DNA of 64,000 bases, from contig NZ_JAKUHT010000002.1 of assembly GCF_022436705.1 (NCBI RefSeq), forward strand, positions 1 through 64,000. The letters run 5' to 3'. Below the pieces are notes generated by a model, which did no database searches, was not told where the DNA came from, and was given only the letters and a program-made list of their open reading frames with translations. Source of the DNA: Nocardioides sp. CFH 31398. Lineage in GTDB: Bacteria; Actinomycetota; Actinomycetes; Propionibacteriales; Nocardioidaceae. The position numbers and the translations under genes were made by a program. How positions within the stretch are numbered: the first letter of the stretch is position 1; every line of letters starts with the position of its first letter. Shown one piece after another: positions 29,646 to 38,248 of this stretch.

Positions 29646-30321
29646 TCCAGGTGTGCTCGGCGGTCCCGACGATCGCGCCGGCGTCGTCGTAGAGGGTGGC
29701 CGCGGTCCGGATCTTGCGGCCGTCCTCGCCGCGGCCCTCGCCGACCACGACGTGCTCCACGCCGGGGGCGGGCAAGGAGGCCAGCGACGCCGTCATCCGC
29801 CCGAGCACCATCGCGCGCTCGCCGATGCCGACCGCCCACGCGCTGATGCAGTCGAGGGCGGACCAGGTGGCGCCGACGTCGGACGTGGTGGGGTCGCCCG
29901 GTGTCCAGGTCGCCGCGACGCGGAGGTCGGCGACGGGGCCGGGGAAGATCCGCAGGCCGTCGCCGGCCCCGCGGGCGGTGCCGCAGCCGAAGCACGTGTC
30001 GAAGCCGTGGTGGGTGAGCCCCGGGTACGCCGCCTCGGCGGCGCGGGCGACGTCGGCGGGCACCGCGGCCGCCGGCGAGGGGGCCGCGGCCGCCGGTGTC
30101 GCGGAGGCGACCTCGTCCCCGTCGTGGGTCAGCGTCGTGGTCCCGTCGGCGGTGACGACGACGAGCGGGGTGTCGAGGGGCGGGGGACGGCGCAGCGTCA
30201 CGGTCACCGGGGCTGTCGGCGCGACGTCCGGGACGAGCGCCGCGAGGGCGCCGGCCACCCAGCCGCCGTTGCCGGAGGCGGGCGGGCCGCAGAAGCGGGC
30301 GGGCACGGTCAGGGTCGTCAC
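29602..30321 (-). CDS. Hotdog-fold (acyl-CoA thioesterase-like) protein
   Basis: A 239-residue protein from GTG 30321. Its N-terminal half has ARFCGPPASGNGGWVAGALA, resembling the GG-containing helix of hotdog thioesterases. The C-terminal half has HHGFDTCFGCGTARGAGDGL followed by RIFPG, the CxxC-containing signature of an actinobacterial thioesterase-like family. It ends with an AEHTWI strand. Substrate and activity are uncertain. The ORF extends upstream to 30798, but that part is a shadow of the VOC gene. Confidence 0.65.
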   Translation of the reverse strand: MTTLTVPARFCGPPASGNGGWVAGALAALVPDVAPTAPVTVTLRRPPPLDTPLVVVTADGTTTLTHDGDEVASATPAAAAPSPAAAVPADVARAAEAAYPGLTHHGFDTCFGCGTARGAGDGLRIFPGPVADLRVAATWTPGDPTTSDVGATWSALDCISAWAVGIGERAMVLGRMTASLASLPAPGVEHVVVGEGRGEDGRKIRTAATLYDDAGAIVGTAEHTWITVDAESFGWAASA

Positions 30322-30368
30322 CGGACCGAGTCTGCCCGCCTCCGCGGCCACCGCGGCGCGCGGGCCGG

Positions 30369-30785
30369 TCAGTACGCGACGGCCACGTCGAGCACCCAGG
30401 TGATGCCGAAGCGGTCGACGAGCATGCCGTACGCCGGGCTCCACTGCGAGGGTCCGAAGGCCTCGACCACCTCGGCGCCGTCGGACAGCGCCTCCCAGAT
30501 GCCGGTGACCTCCTCGACCGTCTCCCCGCGCAGGGAGACGAACACGTCGCGGACGCCGCGCTCCAGCGGCTTGCTGGCCGGGGCGTCGTAGGCCATGACG
30601 GTGAACCCGTTCGGCGCGAGGACCTGGCCGAAGACGACCTGGTCGGCCTCCTCGGGCCGCTCGGTGCGCCCGGCCTGGTCGTTGGTGACCACCACGGCCC
30701 GGCCGCCCGTGGCGGCGGCGTAGAACTCGAGGGCCTCGCGGGCCTGACCGCGGAAGTTCAGGTGGGGGACGACGGCGACGGACAT
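30369..30785 (-). CDS. VOC family protein (PhnB/glyoxalase-like)
   Basis: A 138-residue protein with two babbab modules of the vicinal oxygen chelate fold. It starts VPHLNFRGQAREALEFYAAA, has VFGQVLAPNGFTVMAYDAP in the middle, and ends with SPAYGMLVDRFGITWVLDV, typical of PhnB-like 3-demethylubiquinone-9 methyltransferase-domain proteins. The metal-binding residues are poorly conserved, so the activity is unknown. GGAG precedes ATG 30785. Confidence 0.85.
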   Translation of the reverse strand: MSVAVVPHLNFRGQAREALEFYAAATGGRAVVVTNDQAGRTERPEEADQVVFGQVLAPNGFTVMAYDAPASKPLERGVRDVFVSLRGETVEEVTGIWEALSDGAEVVEAFGPSQWSPAYGMLVDRFGITWVLDVAVAY

Positions 30786-30914
30786 GGGCGTGCTCCATTC
30801 GTGAGGGTGGTGGCGACGACGCGGGCGGTCGACGCGGACCGGCCGCGGGCGCGACCGGCCGACCGGGCGTCGTACGTCGACGGCCGGTGGCTGTGGGTGG
30901 GGCGAGGTGGTCGG

Positions 30915-31517
30915 CTAGCCCGGCGGCGCGACGCGCAGGGCGGGCAGGACGACCACGTCGACGAGGTGCATGAGCTCGTCGACGTCGACGGGACGGCGCT
31001 CCACCGCGAGGCGGAAGGCGGTCATGGCCGGGGTGACGCGGGCGACGGTGGCGACGTCGGCGCCATCGGGGACCTCGCCGCGGTCGACCGCGCGCTGCAT
31101 GAGCAGGCGCTGGGACTCGACGAAGGGACCCACCATGGCGTTGCTGGCCGCCTCGGCGAGCTCCGGCGACTGCGACAGCAGGGAGGTGAGTCCGCGCATG
31201 ACGCCCAGCGACCGCTCGTCGTCGGCGGGGGTCTGCGGTCGGAACAGTGCGGCCAGGTCGCCGCGCAGGGTGCCGGTGTCGGGCAGGTCGGCCAGCCGCG
31301 GCGGGTCGCCGCCCATCCGCCCGACGGCGGCGAGGACGAGCTCGGCCTTGGACGGCCAGCGGCGGTAGATGGTCGCCTTGCCCGCGCCGGCCCGGCGGGC
31401 GACCTCGGCGGTGGTGAGGTCGTCGTACCCGACCTCGGTGAGCAGGTCGAGCGTCGCCTCGAGGATCGCCACGTCGCGGCCGGCGTCGCGGGGCCTCCCG
31501 CCGGTGCTCGTGGTCAT
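30915..31517 (-). CDS. TetR family transcriptional regulator
   Basis: A 200-residue regulator from ATG 31517. The N-terminal HTH is AILEATLDLLTEVGYDDLTT followed by AEVARRAGAGKATIYRRWPS. The C-terminal ligand domain (about residues 80-190) is of the TetR_C_16 / AcrR-like kind. A leaderless -10 (TATCGT, 31525-31530) ends 7 nt before the start, and a 40-bp inverted repeat sits immediately upstream. It is therefore very likely autoregulated. Candidate targets are the photolyase, VOC or thioesterase genes, but none has a second copy of the operator that I could see. Confidence 0.9.
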   Translation of the reverse strand: MTTSTGGRPRDAGRDVAILEATLDLLTEVGYDDLTTAEVARRAGAGKATIYRRWPSKAELVLAAVGRMGGDPPRLADLPDTGTLRGDLAALFRPQTPADDERSLGVMRGLTSLLSQSPELAEAASNAMVGPFVESQRLLMQRAVDRGEVPDGADVATVARVTPAMTAFRLAVERRPVDVDELMHLVDVVVLPALRVAPPG

Positions 31518-31530
31518 GCCAGTAACGATA

Positions 31531-31570
31531 CCGGCCAGTTCTGGTACTGACAAGTACCGGAACTGGCCGG
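31531..31570. promoter_or_regulatory. 40-bp inverted repeat, putative TetR operator
   Basis: Two 18-bp arms (31531-31548 and 31553-31570) match at 17 of 18 positions around a 4-bp centre. The core reads GGTACTGACAAGTACC, and the outer part is CCGGCCAGTT / AACTGGCCGG. It abuts the TATCGT -10 of tetR and would cover the -35 region. A hairpin terminator for the photolyase gene is the alternative, since that stop lies 17 bp further up. Confidence 0.7.
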
Positions 31571-31586
31571 AGCCAGGAGGGGGTCG

Positions 31587-32942
31587 TCAGTCCTTGACGG
31601 CGTCGTACCGGTCGAGCGCCTCGCGGCGCTCCTCCTTGTGGTCGACGATCGGGTGCGGGTAACCGACCCGGTCCCGGTCGTCGGCGGACGGCTCGTGCGG
31701 GTCGCCGACGTCGGCGAGCTCGGGGACCCAGCGGCGCACGTAGTCACCCTTCGGGTCGAACTTCTTGCCCTGCGTCGTGGGGTTGAAGATCCGGAAGAAC
31801 GGCGAGGCGTCCGTCCCGGACCCGGCGACCCACTGCCAGCCGTGGTTGTTGGACGCGAGGTCGCCGTCCGCGAGCAGGCCGAGGAAGTGACGGGCGCCGT
31901 GCTGCCACTCGACGTGGAGGTCCTTCACGAGGAAGCTCGCGGTGATCATCCGCAGCCGGTTGTGCATCCAGCCGCTCTGCCGCAGCTGACGCATCCCGGC
32001 GTCGACGATGGGGAAGCCGGTGCGACCCTCGCGCCACGCGTCGAACGCCTCGCCGGGCTCCGCGTAGCTCATCCGCGCGAACTCCGGCTTGTAGTACTCC
32101 CGCGCGGTCTCCGGGCGGCGGAACAGGACGTCGGCGTAGAACTCGCGCCACGCGATCTCGGTGCGGTACGCCGTCCGGCCCTCGCCGCTGCCCTTCGCCA
32201 GGTCGGCCAGGATCGTGCGCGGGTGGATCTCGCCGTACTTGAGGTGCGTCGACATCCGCGAGGTGCGGTCGTGGTCGGGCCGGTCGCGCTCGTCGTCGTA
32301 CGCCGCGACGTCGTCGGCGAACTCCCGCCACCGCTTCGCGGCGGCGTCCTCGCCGGCCTCGGGGATGGTGAGGTCCTTCGGCAGGTCGACCGTCGGGACG
32401 TCGACGGTCTCGTCGAGCTCCAGCCACGAGCCGCCGGAGGGGGTGTCGTACGGCTTCTCCCAGCCGATGTCCTTCCAGGCCCGCGAGAAGGGCGTGAACA
32501 CCTGGTAGGCCTTGCCCGAGCCGTTCTTCACCGTCCCGGGCGCCACGGCGTACGGCGAGCCGACGCGGACCAGCTCGATGCCCGCCTTCTCCAGCTCGGC
32601 CTCGACCCGCTCGTCGCGCTCACGGCCGTAGGGACCGAAGTCCTCGGCCACGAAGACCCGCGTCGCGTCGACGGCCTTGGCGGCCAGCACGACCTGGCGC
32701 TCCGGCTTCCCGCGGACGACGGACAGCGAGGTCCGCCGCTTCGCCAGCGACGCGTCGAGGCTGCGCAGCGAGTCGCACAGGTAGGCGCGGCGCGAGACGC
32801 CGGACGGTCCCCACAGGGCGGGGTCGAGCACGAACAGCGGCAGCACCGGGCCCGAGTCGCTGGCCTGCAGCAGGGCGGGGTTGTCGGCGAGGCGCAGGTC
32901 GCGGCGGAACCACATGACGGCGGGCTCGTTCTCGGCACTCAC
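31587..32942 (-). CDS. phr: Deoxyribodipyrimidine photolyase (class I CPD type)
   Basis: A 451-residue cryptochrome/photolyase family protein. The N-terminal alpha/beta domain starts VMWFRRDLRLADNPALLQAS. The FAD-binding helical domain has SRMSTHLKYGEIHPRTI, TEIAWREFYADVLF, GRTGFPIVDAGMRQLRQSGW followed by MHNRLRMITASFLVKDLHVEWQ, and DLASNNHGWQWVAGSGTDAS. These are the tryptophan-chain and CPD-binding segments of class I photolyases. It repairs UV dimers with blue light using FADH-. Confidence 0.95.
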   Translation of the reverse strand: MSAENEPAVMWFRRDLRLADNPALLQASDSGPVLPLFVLDPALWGPSGVSRRAYLCDSLRSLDASLAKRRTSLSVVRGKPERQVVLAAKAVDATRVFVAEDFGPYGRERDERVEAELEKAGIELVRVGSPYAVAPGTVKNGSGKAYQVFTPFSRAWKDIGWEKPYDTPSGGSWLELDETVDVPTVDLPKDLTIPEAGEDAAAKRWREFADDVAAYDDERDRPDHDRTSRMSTHLKYGEIHPRTILADLAKGSGEGRTAYRTEIAWREFYADVLFRRPETAREYYKPEFARMSYAEPGEAFDAWREGRTGFPIVDAGMRQLRQSGWMHNRLRMITASFLVKDLHVEWQHGARHFLGLLADGDLASNNHGWQWVAGSGTDASPFFRIFNPTTQGKKFDPKGDYVRRWVPELADVGDPHEPSADDRDRVGYPHPIVDHKEERREALDRYDAVKD

Positions 32943-33021
32943 ACCGTCTTCGTACCCCGCGGGGCCCGGTCGGCGACAGCGGGCCCGCCGCTCGGGGCGG
33001 CGGGCCCGCCGGCTCCGTGGC

Positions 33022-33465
33022 TCACGCGTCGATCGCGGTGCGCTCCCGCTCGGGGGCGGCGATGTGGATCTTGCGCGGCTTGGCCCTCTCGGCCACCGGC
33101 ACGGTGAGCCTCAGGACGCCGTCGGTGTACGTCGCCTCGAGCCGGTCGAGGTCGAGGTTGTCGCCGAGCACGAGCTGGCGGCTGAAGGAGCCGCGCGGCC
33201 GCTCGGCGGCCAGCTGCTCCACGCCCTCGCGGTCGTCGTGCGGGCCGCGGCGCTCGGCGCGGACGGTCAGCACGTTGCGCTCGACGTCGAGGTCGATGCT
33301 GTCGCGGGCGACGCCGGGCAGGTCGAACTCGATGACGAAGGTGTCGCCGTCGCGCCAGGCGTCCATCGGCATGACGGTCGGGCGGCCGGTGCTCCCGGCG
33401 GAGCCGAAGACCTGCTGGGCGAGGCGGTCGAGGTCGCGGAACGGGTCGGTGGTCCTGAGCATCAT
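33022..33465 (-). CDS. Hsp20/alpha-crystallin family small heat shock protein
   Basis: A 147-residue small chaperone from ATG 33465; CAGGAGGACACC upstream supplies the SD. The alpha-crystallin domain runs from [20 protein letters not shown] to the conserved strand pair [20 protein letters not shown] and [10 protein letters not shown]. It lacks a long C-terminal IxI tail, having only RKIHIA. It binds unfolding proteins. Its promoter is the closest to consensus in the window and carries HspR-like half-sites. Confidence 0.93.
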   Translation of the reverse strand: MMLRTTDPFRDLDRLAQQVFGSAGSTGRPTVMPMDAWRDGDTFVIEFDLPGVARDSIDLDVERNVLTVRAERRGPHDDREGVEQLAAERPRGSFSRQLVLGDNLDLDRLEATYTDGVLRLTVPVAERAKPRKIHIAAPERERTAIDA

Positions 33466-33512
33466 GGTGTCCTCCTGACGGTGTCTCGGGGTTGGAAGAA
33501 GACTGCACATTC

Positions 33513-33542
33513 TTTATAGCGTCGGACTCAAGTTAGTTCAAG
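33513..33542 (-). promoter_or_regulatory. hsp20 promoter with HAIR-like half-sites
   Basis: On the minus strand the -35 TTGAAC (33541-33536) and -10 TATAAA (33518-33513) are separated by 17 bp. Over the -35 lie CTTGAAC and CTTGAGT as direct repeats with a 10-bp period (33542-33536 and 33532-33526). CTTGAGT is the left half of the HspR HAIR element (CTTGAGT-N7-ACTCAAG), but here the halves are direct, not inverted. Confidence 0.6.
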
Positions 33543-33579
33543 CGCTGGGTCGTCGCCGACCATGGGTCACAATGGATCC

Positions 33580-34266
33580 GTGAGCGACCTGATCGACACC
33601 ACCGAGATGTACCTCCGGACGATCTACGAGCTCGTGGAGGAGGACATCGTCCCCCTGCGCGCGCGCATCGCGGAGCGCCTGCACCAGAGCGGTCCGACGG
33701 TGTCGCAGACGGTCGCCCGGATGGAGCGCGACGGCCTGCTCACGGTCGAGGGGGACCGCCACCTCGAGCTCACCCCCGAGGGCCGGCGTCTCGCGACCCG
33801 CGTCATGCGCAAGCACCGCCTCGCCGAGCGGCTGCTCACCGACGTCATCGGCCTCGAGTGGGAGCTCGTCCACGAGGAGGCCTGCCGCTGGGAGCACGTC
33901 ATGTCCGAGACCGTCGAGCGCCGCCTGCTCGAGCTGCTCGACAATCCGACCTCCTCGCCGTACGGCAACCCGATCCCGGGCCTCGACGAGCTGGGTCAGA
34001 CCTCCCTGCCCGAGAACTTCATGGAGGGCGTGCAGCCCCTGTCCACCGCGGCCGGCGACGACGAGTCCCGCGTGCACGTCCGCCGGATCTCGGAGGAGAT
34101 GCAGAAGGACGAGCAGCTCATGTCCGCGCTGCGTCGCGTCGGCGCGCTCCCCGACAAGACCGTCGTCGTCGCCGCCACGGAGCAGGGCGTCCTCGTCGGC
34201 TCCGGCGGCGAGACCGCCGAGATCGTCCCAGAGGCGGCCGACCACATCTTCGTGTCGAAGCTGTAG
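33580..34266 (+). CDS. ideR: Iron-dependent repressor IdeR/DtxR
   Basis: A 228-residue regulator from GTG 33580. The N-terminal winged helix is IAERLHQSGPTVSQTVARME. Both metal sites are intact with exact DtxR/IdeR numbering: M10, C102, E105 and H106 (primary site), and H79, E83 and H98 (ancillary site). A C-terminal SH3-like FeoA domain ends the protein. This makes it an Fe2+-responsive IdeR and not the shorter Mn-responsive MntR. CACAAT ends 6 nt before the start. The gene is divergent from hsp20. Confidence 0.95.
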   Translation: MSDLIDTTEMYLRTIYELVEEDIVPLRARIAERLHQSGPTVSQTVARMERDGLLTVEGDRHLELTPEGRRLATRVMRKHRLAERLLTDVIGLEWELVHEEACRWEHVMSETVERRLLELLDNPTSSPYGNPIPGLDELGQTSLPENFMEGVQPLSTAAGDDESRVHVRRISEEMQKDEQLMSALRRVGALPDKTVVVAATEQGVLVGSGGETAEIVPEAADHIFVSKL

Positions 34267-34295
34267 CGAGGTCTCGGACCGACCCTCCGGGCGTC

Positions 34296-35153
34296 TCAGC
34301 CGACCCGGCTGGTGGTGCCGCTCGACGCCGGGAGATCCCCCAGGAGCGCCGTCAGGAACTCGCTGCACCCCGCGTGCACCGTGCACGTCGCGTGCTCGTC
34401 GCCGCGGGTGGTGCCGCGGTTGACGATGACCACGGGGGTGCCCTCCCTCGCCGCGCGCTTGACGAACCGCAGCCCGCTCATCACCGCGAGCGAGGAGCCC
34501 GCCACGAGCAGGGCGCCGTCCGACGCGGTCAGCGCCTCGACGGCGTCGTAGCAGCGCTGCACGCGGTCCTTCGGGACGTTCTCGCCGAAGAACACGACGT
34601 GCGGCTTGAGGATGCCGCCGCAGGCCTCGCAGTCGGGGACGACGAACCCGGCGGTGTCGTCGAGCGCGACGTCGCCGTCCGGGCGGACGACGGCGTCGTC
34701 GTGCGCCTCCACCCAACCGGGGTTCAGCGCGGTCATCCGCGCGTGCAGCGCCGCGCGCGGCGTGACGGCCCGGCAGTCGAGGCAGACCACCTCCGCGATC
34801 CGTCCGTGGAGCGCGACGAGGGAGCGCGAGCCCGCCTGCTCGTGGAGCCCGTCGACGTTCTGCGTGATGAGCAGGGTCGGGTCGAGCGCCGCCAGCGCCC
34901 GGTGACCGGCGTTCGGCTCGGCCCGTCGCATCCGTCCCCAGCCGACGTGGCTGCGCGCCCAGTAGCGCTGGCGCGCCGCGTGCCCGGAGACGAACTCCTG
35001 GTAGGTCATCGGCTGCCGGGCCACGGAGCCCGGGCCGCGGTAGTCGGGGATTCCCGAGTCGGTGGACAGCCCCGCGCCCGTCAGCACCACCAGCGGACGC
35101 CCCGACAGCAGGGCGAGCGCGCGGTCGCGCGCGTCGGTCGCCGTGGTCGTCAC
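34296..35153 (-). CDS. Sir2 family NAD-dependent protein deacylase
   Basis: A 285-residue sirtuin from GTG 35153. NAD-binding motifs are LTGAGLSTDSGIPDYRG and ITQNVDGLHEQAG. The catalytic histidine is in VALHGRIAEV. The zinc ribbon is CLDC and CEAC (four cysteines). The ending motifs are VVFFGENVP and VAGSSLAVMSG. It deacylates lysines using NAD+. Its start overlaps the DUF2277 stop by 4 nt, so the two genes are co-translated. Confidence 0.93.
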   Translation of the reverse strand: MTTTATDARDRALALLSGRPLVVLTGAGLSTDSGIPDYRGPGSVARQPMTYQEFVSGHAARQRYWARSHVGWGRMRRAEPNAGHRALAALDPTLLITQNVDGLHEQAGSRSLVALHGRIAEVVCLDCRAVTPRAALHARMTALNPGWVEAHDDAVVRPDGDVALDDTAGFVVPDCEACGGILKPHVVFFGENVPKDRVQRCYDAVEALTASDGALLVAGSSLAVMSGLRFVKRAAREGTPVVIVNRGTTRGDEHATCTVHAGCSEFLTALLGDLPASSGTTSRVG

Positions 35154-35419
35154 GTGCCGTAGCGGACGGCGGCCCGCGCCCTGGCCTTCGCGGCCTCGAC
35201 CTCGCGGTCCTTCGGCGGCGCGGTCGTCACCAGGCGGTCGAGCAGCCGCTGCGTGGTGGCGGCGATCTCGGCGACGGCCTCGTCGTACGCCGCCGCGTTC
35301 GCCGCCGAGGGCTTGGTCGCTCCGCCCACCTTCCTGACGTACTGCAGCGCCGCCGCCGCGACCTCGTCCGGCGAGGCCGGGGGCGCGAAGTTGTTGAGCG
35401 GGCGGATATTGCGGCACAT
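35150..35419 (-). CDS. DUF2277 family protein
   Basis: An 89-residue protein starting MCRNIRPLNNFAPPASPDEV, the DUF2277 signature, followed by an AALQYVRKVGGATKPSAAN helix and a charged C-terminus. No function is known. The early Cys-Arg-Asn motif is invariant in the family. TACGCT (35431-35426) ends 6 nt before ATG 35419, a leaderless arrangement. It is the first gene of a two-gene operon with the sirtuin. Confidence 0.9.
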   Translation of the reverse strand: MCRNIRPLNNFAPPASPDEVAAAALQYVRKVGGATKPSAANAAAYDEAVAEIAATTQRLLDRLVTTAPPKDREVEAAKARARAAVRYGT

Positions 35420-35464
35420 GCGGCGAGCGTACGTCGCCGCGGAGGGGCCTGACAGGATCAGCAG

Positions 35465-36622
35465 GTGCCCGACCGTGACCTCGACCTCGTCCTCCTCGGC
35501 GCCACCGGGTTCACCGGCGGCCTGACCGCCGACTACCTTGCGGCGAACGCCCCCGACGACCTCCGCTGGGCCCTCGCCGGACGCAGCGACGACAAGCTGG
35601 CCGCCGTGCGCGACCGCCTCGGCCTGCCCGACCTGGAGCTGGTCGTCGTGGACTCCTCCGACCCCGCGGGGCTCGCGGCGATGGCCGCCCGCACGCGCCT
35701 CGTCGTCACGACCGTCGGGCCGTACCAGGCGTACGGGGAGCCGCTGGTCGCCGCGTGCGCGGCCGCGGGCACCGACTACTGCGACCTCACGGGCGAGCCG
35801 GAGTTCGTCGACCGCATGTACGTCGCCCACCACGACACCGCGGTCGCGAGCGGCGCCCGGCTGGTCCACTGCTGCGGCTTCGACTCCATCCCCCACGACC
35901 TCGGTGTGCTGCACGCGGTCGACCGTCTGCCCGACGACCAGCCGATCACGGCGTACGGCGTGGTCCGCGCCTCCGGGACGTTCTCCGGGGGCACCTTCCA
36001 CTCCGCCGTCGGCGCGTTCTCCCGCGCGAACGAGATGCGCAAGGCGCACGCCGAGCGCCGCCGCGCCGAGCCCCGCCCCGAGGGTGGACGTCGGTCACGC
36101 GCCGTCGGCACCCGTCCCCGCCGCGACTCCCGCCTCGGCTACTGGCTGCTGCCGCTGCCGACCATCGACCCGATGGTCGTGGCGCGCAGCGGCGCCGCGC
36201 TGGCGTCGTACGGGCCCGACTTCCGCTACTCCCACTACGCCGGCACCAGGACGCTGCCGTTCGCCGTCGGCGGGCTCGTCGGCGCGGGCGCGGTGGGCCT
36301 CGCCGCGCAGGTGCCGCTGACCCGCAGGGCGATGCTGTCGCTGGTCAAGCAGGGCGACGGTCCCGACGAGGAGCGCCGCGCGCGCTCGCGCTTCAGCGTG
36401 GACGTCGTCGCGACCGCGGGTGACCGGACCGTGCACACGCGGGTCACCGGTGGCGACCCGGGTTACACCGAGACGGCGAAGATGCTCGCCGAGTCGGCGC
36501 TGTGCCTGCTGCGGGACGACGTGCCGGTCACGTCGGGCCAGGTCACGACCGCGCAGGCCATGGGCCGGCCGCTGATCGACCGTCTCGAGGCCGCGGGCAT
36601 CGCCTTCCGGACCGTCGTCTGA
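35465..36622 (+). CDS. Saccharopine dehydrogenase-like / trans-acting enoyl reductase family protein
   Basis: A 385-residue NAD(P)-binding protein. The Rossmann start is LDLVLLGATGFTGGLTADYL. Next are VVTTVGPYQAYGEPLVAACA, GTDYCDLTGEPEFVDRMYVA and the family marker HCCGFDSIPHDLG. Mycobacterial relatives reduce enoyl intermediates of phenolphthiocerol lipids or are uncharacterised. The arginine-rich stretch at residues 194-225 is a likely loop. CAGGAT ends 6 nt before GTG 35465. Divergent from DUF2277. Confidence 0.85.
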   Translation: MPDRDLDLVLLGATGFTGGLTADYLAANAPDDLRWALAGRSDDKLAAVRDRLGLPDLELVVVDSSDPAGLAAMAARTRLVVTTVGPYQAYGEPLVAACAAAGTDYCDLTGEPEFVDRMYVAHHDTAVASGARLVHCCGFDSIPHDLGVLHAVDRLPDDQPITAYGVVRASGTFSGGTFHSAVGAFSRANEMRKAHAERRRAEPRPEGGRRSRAVGTRPRRDSRLGYWLLPLPTIDPMVVARSGAALASYGPDFRYSHYAGTRTLPFAVGGLVGAGAVGLAAQVPLTRRAMLSLVKQGDGPDEERRARSRFSVDVVATAGDRTVHTRVTGGDPGYTETAKMLAESALCLLRDDVPVTSGQVTTAQAMGRPLIDRLEAAGIAFRTVV

Positions 36623-36726
36623 GCCGCGCCGGCGGGCGGTCGGACGCAGGGGGCCGCCCGGGTGGGACCATCGGCGCGGACGGAGCCCGGCATGGGGCCA
36701 GGGGGCTCGTCCGGGTGGGGGTTCAC

Positions 36727-37206
36727 GTGGTCACGTACGCGGTACGGCTCGAGTGGCCCCCGGAGTGGTCGCCGGACCTCGACGCCGACGAGCTCCTGTC
36801 CCGGCTCGTCGGCCACGAGCCCGTCGTCGCCGCCGGGAGGATCCTGCTCGACGGCTACGCGACGCCGTGGACCGTGACCGTCTGCGCGGAGGGCACCACG
36901 CCCCGCATCGCGGCCCAGCGGGCCCTGGCCACGGTCGAGCCGTTGATCGGCACGAGGGTCAGCGGCTTCCGGGTCGAGTCCTCCGACGGGTGCGCGCAGC
37001 TGGCCGACCTCCGCGACTCGGTCCCCGACCTGGTGCCGGACGACGTCGTCGAGGCGATGATCCGCGAGCACCTGTCGGATCCGCTCGAGCGGCTCGAAGC
37101 CCGGCCCGACTTCCCCGCCGTCGTGATCGAGACGCGGCACGGCGTCCTGCGTGACCTGGACGAGGTCCGCGACTGGATCGAGCGCCGACGCCGCGACCCG
37201 TCCTGA
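36727..37206 (+). CDS. Hypothetical protein, 159 residues
   Basis: GTG 36727 opens a soluble alpha/beta protein with no membrane segment. Notable parts are a Trp/Pro-rich start (MVTYAVRLEWPPEWSPDLDA), a strand-helix block (TPWTVTVCAEGTTPRIAAQR) and a charged C-terminus ending EVRDWIERRRRDPS. Residues 15-75 resemble an isoform of small alpha-beta sandwich folds, but I recognise no family. It is followed by a strong hairpin terminator. Confidence 0.6.
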   Translation: MVTYAVRLEWPPEWSPDLDADELLSRLVGHEPVVAAGRILLDGYATPWTVTVCAEGTTPRIAAQRALATVEPLIGTRVSGFRVESSDGCAQLADLRDSVPDLVPDDVVEAMIREHLSDPLERLEARPDFPAVVIETRHGVLRDLDEVRDWIERRRRDPS

Positions 37207-37225
37207 CCGGTCGCGGGGACGAGAG

Positions 37226-37265
37226 CGGTCGCCCCGCTCCGCATGGGGTCGGAGCGGGACGACCG
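37226..37265 (+). terminator. Hairpin terminator
   Basis: A 15-bp stem with one G-T pair (arms 37226-37240 and 37251-37265) closes a 10-base loop 20 bp after the preceding stop. Confidence 0.65.
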
Positions 37266-37383
37266 GAGCGTCAGACTAGAGCACCCGGGCCGTCCACGAC
37301 CACCACCGGACGCCCCGACGAGCTCCCCCGACCGCGCCGGACCCCGGTCGGTCCCGGGTGCGGTCGGCCGCGGTGCCTCCGTC

Positions 37384-37845
37384 TCACGGGGTCCGCGCCC
37401 TCGACGGGCGCTCGGCCCGCAGCTCGCCGACCCGGGTGGCCAGCAGCGTCATCAACCTGACCAGGTCGTGCTGGTCCTGGTCGGGCCACCCGTCGAGGAC
37501 GCGGTGGAGGTTCTGCCGCTGCCGTCGGGCCAGGGTGTCGTGCAGGTCGCGGCCGGCCGGTGTGAGGCTGAGCAGCACCACCCGGCGGTCGTCCTGGGCC
37601 ACGACGCGGGCCACCAGTCCGAGCCGGATCGCGTGCTGGACCTGCCGCGTGGTCGTGGAGGGGTCCAGGTCGAGGGCCGCCGAGACCTCGCCCACGCGGG
37701 CCGGTTCGCGCTCGGCCAGGGCGACCAGCAGCGACGCCGTCGACCGTGGCACCACGGTGCCGTCCGTGAGGACCACCGGGTCGCGCAGGGCGCGGGCGAG
37801 GAGCGCGAGCTGGCGCTCCAGCTGTTCGAGGAGCTGAGGGGTCAT
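37384..37845 (-). CDS. MarR family transcriptional regulator
   Basis: A 153-residue winged-helix protein from ATG 37845. The DNA-binding core is VGEVSAALDLDPSTTTRQVQ followed by HAIRLGLVARVVAQDDRRVV, with the conserved DxRxxx wing and LTPAGRDLHDTL. It is clearly paralogous to the MarR gene 400 bp upstream (38249..38749), sharing the same length and the DGTVV-R-TASLL segment. The ligand and targets are unknown. Confidence 0.88.
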   Translation of the reverse strand: MTPQLLEQLERQLALLARALRDPVVLTDGTVVPRSTASLLVALAEREPARVGEVSAALDLDPSTTTRQVQHAIRLGLVARVVAQDDRRVVLLSLTPAGRDLHDTLARRQRQNLHRVLDGWPDQDQHDLVRLMTLLATRVGELRAERPSRARTP

Positions 37846-38248
37846 GGGGGGCCACCCGGGCGCTGTGTGAGGAAAGCCCGCCAACAGCACCAGTGGCCAG
37901 ACCACGCTGGGACGCCAGCCTAGGGCCTCGGACGACGCGCCGGGCCGGACCGCGGGCCCCGGTGGGTCCCGGGCGGGTCCCGGCGCGCCCCGGCCACGTT
38001 CTGCCGGGACAGCGTGCGGTGCCCCCGAGGAGCCGAACCTGATTCGTGGAGGCCGCCGGGGCGCCGGTCTCGGTCGGTTCCTCATCGAGAACGACGGGCC
38101 GGCGCACTCCCGGGCGGCTGAGCCCCACTGGCGGGGTCTGGTCGCGGTCGGCTACCCGGTTGGCGGGATGCGTGTGTGGCGGGAGCGGACAGTTGTCGAT
38201 CCCGTTCGAGGAGTGGCCGGATCCGGCATGACGGGGCCGGTGCCGTCG
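37846..38248. other. 403-bp spacer between the two marR genes
   Basis: No gene is supported. The long minus-strand open frames here are Arg/Pro-rich shadows. It contains CAGCCTAGGG near 37917, resembling a -10 element, and drops in GC towards 38150. No clear operator dyad was found. Confidence 0.4.

Noticed and set aside
27446..29692. 748-codon plus-strand open frame opposite the alpha-glucosidase gene
   Set aside because: It is antisense to a GH13 enzyme with all catalytic motifs. Its translation is Arg/Gly/Val-rich low-complexity sequence without domains, an artefact of GC-rich third positions.
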